Assembly: GCA_041397725.1 (NCBI GenBank)
Contig: JAWKVZ010000002.1
Span: forward strand, 248,001-312,000
Direction of reading: 5' to 3'
DNA length: 64,000 nt
Source: JAGRKR01 sp041397725
GTDB lineage: Bacteria > Pseudomonadota > Alphaproteobacteria > Rhizobiales > Hyphomicrobiaceae
Positions 59,439-64,000 of the stretch are shown here, piece by piece. The notes under the pieces are model-generated. The model saw nothing but the letters and a program-made list of their open reading frames with translations, had not been told where the DNA came from and searched no databases. Both the position numbers and the translations under genes were made by a program. The number at the start of each line of letters is the position of its first letter. Position 1 is the first letter of the stretch.

Positions 59439-59791
59439 GTAATTCCGCGCGCGTCCGCATCGGCCGCAGCTACAGGTTCGAGTCCGCGCACTTCCTGCCG
59501 GGAGTGCCGGAAGGCCACAAGTGCCGGAACCTGCACGGTCACAACTATCGGGTCGAGGTCACACTGCGCGGTCCCCTCGATGCGCGAGGCTTCGTCAAGG
59601 ACTTCGCCGAGATCGACGCGGAGGTCGCGCCACTACTCGCCCTGGTCGACCACAAGCTGCTCAACGATGTCGGCGGGCTCGAGAACCCGACCGCCGAGAT
59701 CATCGCGCGGTGGTTTCTGGAGCGCATCGCCGACTGCGAGCGCGTGCGGGTCTACGAGACGGACGACTGCTGGGCCGAGGTCGAGCGCTGA
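59435..59791 (+). CDS. queD: 6-carboxy-5,6,7,8-tetrahydropterin synthase (queD)
   Basis: T-fold enzyme of 118 residues, family length, converting dihydroneopterin triphosphate to 6-carboxytetrahydropterin, the QueE substrate. Zinc-binding histidines are in FESAHFLPGV and NLHGHNYRVEV, with the catalytic cysteine in HKCRNLHGH. FVKDFAEIDAEVAPLLALVD and the C-terminal RVYETDDCWAEVER with the substrate-binding Glu complete the fold. ATG 59435 overlaps the queE stop, so the two consecutive pathway enzymes are co-translated. Confidence 0.96.
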   Translation: MSNSARVRIGRSYRFESAHFLPGVPEGHKCRNLHGHNYRVEVTLRGPLDARGFVKDFAEIDAEVAPLLALVDHKLLNDVGGLENPTAEIIARWFLERIADCERVRVYETDDCWAEVER

Positions 59792-59904
59792 GACGGCGCG
59801 CCAGACCGTGGGTGCCGCCTGCATGCTGCACTGCACGGTGACTTGCGGACAGCATCGGGCTGCGCTCCTATGCTGTCGGGTGTCGTGACACAGCGGAGTT
59901 CGCC

Positions 59905-61218
59905 ATGAAGCGCCAGGTGCATCTCAACCTGTTCCTCTACGCACGCGGGCATCATGAGGCGGCCTGGCGCCATCCCACCGCCCCGTCCCGCTCACTGATG
60001 GATATCGATCACTACGTGCAGTGCGCGCGCAAGGCCGAGTCGGCGCACATGGACTCGATCTTCCTCGCCGATGTGCTGAACCTGCCGCCCGAGGCCGATC
60101 GCTCGGCACGCATCCGGCTCGAGCCGCTGACGGCTCTGTCCGCTCTGGCGCTGGCGACGAGCCGGATCGGCCTGATCGGCACGGCCTCGACGACGTACAG
60201 CGCGCCGTTCAACGTGGCGCGCCAGTTCGCTTCACTCGACCACATCAGCAAGGGGCGGGCGGCCTGGAACATCGTCACCTCGTTCAGCATCGACGGCAGC
60301 CGCAACTTCGACAGCAAGGGGCGGCTCGCGCACGACGACCGCTACGTGCTCGGCGACGAGTTCGTCGAGGTGGTGAAGAAGCTTTGGGACAGCTGGAGCG
60401 ACGACGCCATCATCGACGACCGGGAGGCCGGCATCTACTTCAGGAAGGAGCGGGTGCGGCCGATCGAGCACAATGGCGCCCACTATCACGTGGCGGGCCC
60501 GCTCAACATTCCGCGCAGCCCCCAGGGCTGGCCGGTGCTCGTGCAGGCGGGATCATCGGAGGCGGGCAAGAACTTTGCCGCGAGGCACGCCGAGGCGGTC
60601 TTCACCGCCCACATGAACAAGGCATCCGCGCTGGACTTCTACAAGGATCTGAAGTCGCGCGTGGTGGCTGCCGGACGTCCTGCCGACCAGTGCCTGGTGC
60701 TGCCGGGCATCAGCCTGATGATCGCGGGCACGGAGGCTGAGGCGAAGCGCATGGAGCAGGAGCTGAACGAGCTGTGCGATATCGGCACGAGTCTGGCGCG
60801 GCTCTCTGATCGCTTCGACGGCTATGATTTCACCCGCATCCCGCTCGATCGCGTCCTGACAGTCGACGATTTCCCGGACCCGGCGGCCAACCAGAGCTCG
60901 CGCGGACGCACCGAGCTCATCGTCGGCGCGGTGAAGCGCGAAAAGCTGACGATGCGCCAACTTCTTGGCAAGCTCGCGGGGGCCCGTGGTCACTTCGGGA
61001 TCGCCGGCACGCCGGAGCAGGTCGCCGACGCCATCGTGGAGTGGATCGACGACGGGGCGGCGGACGGCTTCAACGTCATGCCGCTGCTGCTCCCCCGGAT
61101 GCTCGATGCCTTCGCCGACGAGGTCGTGCCGATCCTCAAGCGCCGCGGCCGGTTCCGCACGGAGTACGCCGGCACGACGCTGCGCGAGCATTACGGACTG
61201 ACGCGGCCGGCCGCGTGA
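59905..61218 (+). CDS. LLM-class FMN-dependent monooxygenase (NtaA/SnaA/DszA family)
   Basis: Luciferase-like flavin monooxygenase of 437 residues that uses reduced FMN from a partner reductase. Typical blocks are RQVHLNLFLYARGHHEAAWR, YVQCARKAESAHMDSIFLAD, GLIGTASTTYSAPFNVARQF and DHISKGRAAWNIVTSF. WPVLVQAGSSEAGKNFAARH follows near residue 215. Family members attack chelators (nitrilotriacetate, EDTA), dibenzothiophene sulfones and related compounds; the actual substrate here cannot be deduced. ATG 59905 follows GGAG. No flavin reductase gene is adjacent. It converges with a tRNA-Arg gene. Confidence 0.92.
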   Translation: MKRQVHLNLFLYARGHHEAAWRHPTAPSRSLMDIDHYVQCARKAESAHMDSIFLADVLNLPPEADRSARIRLEPLTALSALALATSRIGLIGTASTTYSAPFNVARQFASLDHISKGRAAWNIVTSFSIDGSRNFDSKGRLAHDDRYVLGDEFVEVVKKLWDSWSDDAIIDDREAGIYFRKERVRPIEHNGAHYHVAGPLNIPRSPQGWPVLVQAGSSEAGKNFAARHAEAVFTAHMNKASALDFYKDLKSRVVAAGRPADQCLVLPGISLMIAGTEAEAKRMEQELNELCDIGTSLARLSDRFDGYDFTRIPLDRVLTVDDFPDPAANQSSRGRTELIVGAVKREKLTMRQLLGKLAGARGHFGIAGTPEQVADAIVEWIDDGAADGFNVMPLLLPRMLDAFADEVVPILKRRGRFRTEYAGTTLREHYGLTRPAA

Positions 61219-61253
61219 GGCAGCGGCAAGGTGGTGGTGATGTTCGCCGGTTC

Positions 61254-61329
61254 TGGCGGTCCCGGAAGGACTCGAACCTCCAACCCCTTGGTTCGAAGCC
61301 AAGTGCTCTATCCGTTGAGCTACGGGACC
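61254..61329 (-). tRNA. tRNA-Arg (anticodon TCG)
   Basis: Minus-strand cloverleaf with a perfect 7-bp acceptor stem GGTCCCG/CGGGACC and an encoded CCA end (complement of 61254-61256). The D arm contains AGCTCAACGGATAGAGC. The anticodon stem CTTGG/CCAAG encloses loop CTTCGAA, giving anticodon TCG for CGA codons. The T arm has GGTTCGAGTCC. Length 76 nt including CCA. Confidence 0.97.
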
Positions 61330-61456
61330 GTTGCGGCCATGTCCTAGACCATAACGCATGGTGCGCCAAGTGATAGAGGGGCTGGCCATGCCGGCGCTGC
61401 GGCGCGGCGGTGGCGGGAGCGTGCATTTCAGCATTTTGATGGCAGCCGAGGCTGCG

Positions 61457-61559
61457 CTAGGGTGCGATCGGTCGAGGATGAGGCGCGAAGCGCGTCCGTC
61501 GAGACCGTGAATCGCACCCTAGACTCAGGACCGGGTGCGATCGGTCGAGGATGAGGCGC
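61457..61559. repeat. Palindromic intergenic repeat with a partial second copy
   Basis: Positions 61457-61522 are an imperfect 66-bp palindrome: outer arms CTAGGGTGCGAT/ATCGCACCCTAG (12 bp, perfect), inner GGTC/GACC, GGA/TCC and a tip GCGC-GAA-GCGC. The first 27 bp of its left part from 61460 recur exactly at 61533-61559 (GGGTGCGATCGG ... ATGAGGCGC), where another hairpin GCACGC/GCGTGC (61563-61576) takes the place of the tip. The pattern resembles REP-type elements scattered between genes in Rhizobiales. The rest of the gap (61219-61253, 61330-61456) shows no gene. Confidence 0.75.
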
Positions 61560-61587
61560 AGGGCACGCAAGCGTGCAGGAGTGCGAG

Positions 61588-62271
61588 ATGAGTGTGGCGA
61601 CGGGAAGCATGGGTGAGGGGACGGCCGTCTGGGCGTTGCTCTACGAGATCGCGGACGGGGATCGTCCGGAGTACCTCGCCTGGTTTCACGACGTGCACAT
61701 CCCCGAGAAGCTGGGGCGGCCGGGCTACACCTGGGCCGCGCACTACGAGGTCGTTGCGGGCGGCAAGATCGAAGCCGGTACGACCGGGTACATGGCGTTT
61801 TTCGGGGCCAGCACGACGCGGCCGTTGCTCGATCCGAGCCCGGCTCAGCTCAAGGACCGCCAGGACGATCTCACGCGCCGGATGATGGGCCTGCGCCGCA
61901 ACGGGCGCGGTTTCGTCACGAGCGAGGAGTGGCGGTCGGATGGGCGGGAGGCGGCGCGCGCTCACGCGCCGGTCGTCGAGCTGACGCTGTGCGAGGCCGG
62001 CGGCAACGACGACCCGCTGGGGGCCTGGCTGGTGCAGGGGTGCGCGCCGGTGTTCGCGCGTCAGACCGGCTGCCGGCGGATGCGCAAGCTGCTGGTCGCG
62101 ATCGGCCCGGCGAAGCACGGCAGTCTGCTCGAGTTCGACAGCGCGGCGGCGCGGGATGCCTTCGAAGGTGAGCTGGCCCGTGACGAGCGCACGCGCGAAG
62201 TGCGCAGCGTCTGCAGCCTCAAGGGCGGAACGCCGCTCGTCGGCAGCCGCATCTGGCCACCGGTCGGCTGA
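61588..62271 (+). CDS. Unassigned protein, possibly two-repeat ferredoxin-like (EthD-like) fold
   Basis: A 227-residue protein that I do not recognise. The first half has AVWALLYEIADGDRPEYLAW followed by FHDVHIPEKLGRPGYTWAAH, reminiscent of dimeric alpha-beta-barrel EthD-type domains in which an F/Y-H-x-x-H-xP segment follows strand 1. The second half, APVVELTLCEAGGNDDPLGA to RRMRKLLVAIGPAKHGSLLE, may be a second copy of the same fold. The start ATG 61588 is chosen because AGGAG lies six bases upstream; a GTG at 61573 is also possible. The palindromic repeat ends within 30 bp of the start, so it may influence expression. It converges with the mutase gene. Confidence 0.65.
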   Translation: MSVATGSMGEGTAVWALLYEIADGDRPEYLAWFHDVHIPEKLGRPGYTWAAHYEVVAGGKIEAGTTGYMAFFGASTTRPLLDPSPAQLKDRQDDLTRRMMGLRRNGRGFVTSEEWRSDGREAARAHAPVVELTLCEAGGNDDPLGAWLVQGCAPVFARQTGCRRMRKLLVAIGPAKHGSLLEFDSAAARDAFEGELARDERTREVRSVCSLKGGTPLVGSRIWPPVG

Positions 62272-62298
62272 CCTCGCCTCCGCAGTGCCGGGCGCGGT

Positions 62299-64000
62299 TC
62301 AGGCCGCGATGGCGAGCAGGCGATGCAATTCGCCGAGAGTGGTCACGGCATCCATGCCCGCGGCGACGACGTGGGTCATGCCGGCAGCCTCGAGCGCCGG
62401 CGCCAGCGCCCCCGGCCGGCCAGCGAACAGGATGTGGCGGGCGCCCGCAGCCTTCAGTGCCTCCACGGCGGCGACGGCGTCGCGGGCATAGACCTCGTCG
62501 CTCGAGCAGATGGCAACCATGCTGGCGCCACTCGCCTTGAAGGCATCGGCTGCCGCAGCTGGCGTCGCGAAGCCGTCATTGAGCGGCGCGGCGATGCCGC
62601 CGGCAGCGAGGAAATTGCTGGTCCAGGTCGCGCGCGGCGTGAAGTCGGCGGGCGTGCCGAGGTTGGCGAGGAAGACGGTCGCGGCCGCACCTCGGCGTTC
62701 GGCGTGCCTGTCGGCGGCATCGCGCAGGGCCTCGAAGGGCTCCGCCAGTCGCGATCGCACCAGACGCCTTGTGGTGGCGCCCGTGCTGTTGACGGGCAGC
62801 GGCGAGGGCCAGGGCGTAACCGTAACGCCGTCGTCGCCGAGCCGTGGGAACGCGGAGCTGCCCGTCAGCGGCAGCTTGCCCCGCGCGATGTCCCGCGCGC
62901 GTGCCGCGGCGGTGGTCGCGATCTCGTCCTGGAGGCGGCCGCTTTCGAGCACGCTTGCCATGCCGCCCTGGCGCTCGATGTCCTGGAACAGCGCCCAGGC
63001 CTTGTGCGCCAGCGTGTCCGTCAGGGTCTCGACGTACCAGGAGCCGCCGGCGGGATCGGCAACCCGGCCGAGCGAGGATTCTTCCTGGAGCACGAGCTGG
63101 GTATTGCGCGCGATGCGCCGGGCGAAAGCGTCGGCGCGCCCGAGTGCGTGCGTGAAAGGCAGCACCGTAATGGAATCGGCGCCGGCCATGGCGGCGGCGG
63201 CGCAGGCGATCGTCGTGCGCAGCATGTTGACCCAGGGATCCCGCTTGGCCAGCATGCGCCAGGATGTCGTGGCGGCGAGGCGGACGTGCGCCGCCGCCGG
63301 ACCGGCCGCGGCCGCATCGGCAATGCGCCAGACGAGGCGCCGCGCCGCGCGCAGCTTGGCAATCGTGAGGAACTGGTCGGCATCGGCCGAGAGCGCCACC
63401 GCCGTCTTGGCGAGCACGTCCTCGGGCGCCAGGCCGCGCGCCTCGCCGGCCCGCAGGTAGGCGACGAGCGTCGCCAGCATGGCGGCGAGTTCCTGCGCTT
63501 CGCTGGCGCCGGCGTCGTGGTAGGGGCGGCCATCGGCGAGCAGCGCCGTGACGTCGGGGAAGGGCCGCGCCTCGTCAACGAGGCGCACGGCGATGTCCAC
63601 CGCCCGCCCGATCGGATGGTAGAGCGCGCCGGTGGCGGCGAGCGTGCCGAGCGGATCGGCGTTGAAGGCGCCCTTGCGGTCCGTCGCGGCGATCTTGCGC
63701 TCGCCCCAGAGCCCGAGCAGCAGCCCGGCACCGTCCGGGTAGATGTCGCCCGGCTCGAGCGCGATCGGGCAGATCGCGAGATCGACGGACGCCAGCGCTT
63801 CGGCGAGATCCGGCGCGCGCGGCGGCAGGCCGATCTGGCCGGGAGCCTCGAGCCGCAGCGACAGCGAGGTCACGCCGCCTTCGAGGTCCGCGATGACGGC
63901 CTCGGCCAGCCGGCGGGCCTCCGTCTCGACGTGGAGCTGGCGGATGTCCCAGCCGCCGGCGGGCGGCGTCGCGGTGCGTCCGCGCGTGAATGGTGCTTCG
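62299..64000 (-). CDS. mutA: Methylmalonyl-CoA mutase small (beta) subunit, 5' end outside window
   Basis: Small subunit of heterodimeric methylmalonyl-CoA mutase; about 566 residues are visible and the frame continues past base 64000. The visible N-terminal part already includes FTRGRTATP and GGWDIRQLH, conserved in mutase subunits, so an internal GTG at 63873 is not the start. The TIM-barrel half contains RIARNTQLVLQEESSLGRVA and DPAGGSWYVETLTD; the C-terminal part (after about residue 440) is the degenerate B12-type Rossmann domain with VAICSSDEVYARDAVAAVEA, lacking the DxHxxG cobalamin motif, as expected for the non-catalytic subunit. The partner large subunit (mutB) should lie on another stretch. 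Pathway: propionyl-CoA/succinyl-CoA interconversion. Confidence 0.92.
   Translation of the reverse strand, partial: EAPFTRGRTATPPAGGWDIRQLHVETEARRLAEAVIADLEGGVTSLSLRLEAPGQIGLPPRAPDLAEALASVDLAICPIALEPGDIYPDGAGLLLGLWGERKIAATDRKGAFNADPLGTLAATGALYHPIGRAVDIAVRLVDEARPFPDVTALLADGRPYHDAGASEAQELAAMLATLVAYLRAGEARGLAPEDVLAKTAVALSADADQFLTIAKLRAARRLVWRIADAAAAGPAAAHVRLAATTSWRMLAKRDPWVNMLRTTIACAAAAMAGADSITVLPFTHALGRADAFARRIARNTQLVLQEESSLGRVADPAGGSWYVETLTDTLAHKAWALFQDIERQGGMASVLESGRLQDEIATTAAARARDIARGKLPLTGSSAFPRLGDDGVTVTPWPSPLPVNSTGATTRRLVRSRLAEPFEALRDAADRHAERRGAAATVFLANLGTPADFTPRATWTSNFLAAGGIAAPLNDGFATPAAAADAFKASGASMVAICSSDEVYARDAVAAVEALKAAGARHILFAGRPGALAPALEAAGMTHVVAAGMDAVTTLGELHRLLAIAA

Noticed and set aside
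61136..61426. Minus-strand open frame across the tRNA-Arg gene
   Set aside because: The apparent peptide is a translation of the tRNA itself; the cloverleaf with intact stems and encoded CCA is decisive.
63871..63873. GTG at 63873 as start of the mutase subunit
   Set aside because: Upstream in-frame sequence up to the window edge contains conserved mutase residues (FTRGRTATP, GGWDIRQLH), so the gene continues beyond base 64000.
1..64000. CRISPR array, prophage, insertion sequence, rRNA operon or replication origin
   Set aside because: No regularly spaced repeats, integrase or transposase genes, rRNA sequence or DnaA-box cluster were seen. hdaA is present, but it does not mark an origin.

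Overview
This 64-kb window is high-GC chromosomal DNA from an alphaproteobacterium, most likely of the order Hyphomicrobiales (Rhizobiales). That placement rests on gene content: the AapJQMP general amino-acid transporter, an HdaA-type DnaA regulator beside ppk/ppx, a CenR-like response regulator, glnK-amtB next to tesB and a UbiH-type hydroxylase, and a palindromic intergenic repeat of a style common in this order. Coding density is very high. There are no insertion sequences, no phage genes, no rRNA and no CRISPR array. Only one non-coding stretch exceeds 300 bp (61219-61587), and it holds a tRNA-Arg and the palindromic repeat.

Left part (1-20.9 kb). The tail of acetyl-CoA synthetase and a glutathione S-transferase precede a translationally coupled pair: a molybdopterin oxidoreductase and an acyl-CoA/acyl-ACP synthetase. 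A SugE/Gdx exporter with a foldable leader comes next. A P450 and a DapA-family lyase/aldolase form a reverse-strand pair. purM and purN run leftward, separated by a small HicA-like gene on the opposite strand. From 11 to 18.5 kb a collinear rightward block carries DUF2066, pgsA, an AI-2E transporter, hdaA, ppk and ppx (phospholipid synthesis, replication control, polyphosphate turnover). A DnaJ-family protein then converges with RNase D.

Middle (21-46.4 kb). An aapJQMP uptake operon is bracketed by two paralogous class-V aminotransferase-fold enzymes and followed by a flavin monooxygenase. A cyclic-nucleotide-binding protein, a CenR-like regulator and an L,D-transpeptidase-fold protein follow. 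The nitrogen-control operon glnK-amtB has a sigma-54-like promoter and a clear intrinsic terminator. Then come tesB and a UbiH-type hydroxylase, a NAD-kinase-like gene with split glycine decarboxylase (gcvPA-gcvPB), a site-2 protease with CBS domains, a thioredoxin/DsbD-type fusion, and a three-gene glycosyltransferase operon.

Right part (46.7-64 kb). A leftward operon encodes a methyltransferase, a P-loop protein and a complete peptide/microcin-C-type ABC importer. Divergent from it is the most unusual gene in the window (54894-57989): an ABC-transporter-like protein whose nucleotide-binding domain has lost its catalytic motifs, carries a long insertion with repeated motifs, and ends in a cyclic-nucleotide-binding domain. 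It is followed by a Rossmann-fold protein and queE-queD (7-deazaguanine synthesis). An LLM-class flavin monooxygenase, tRNA-Arg(TCG), the palindromic repeat, an unassigned protein and the truncated small subunit of methylmalonyl-CoA mutase close the window.
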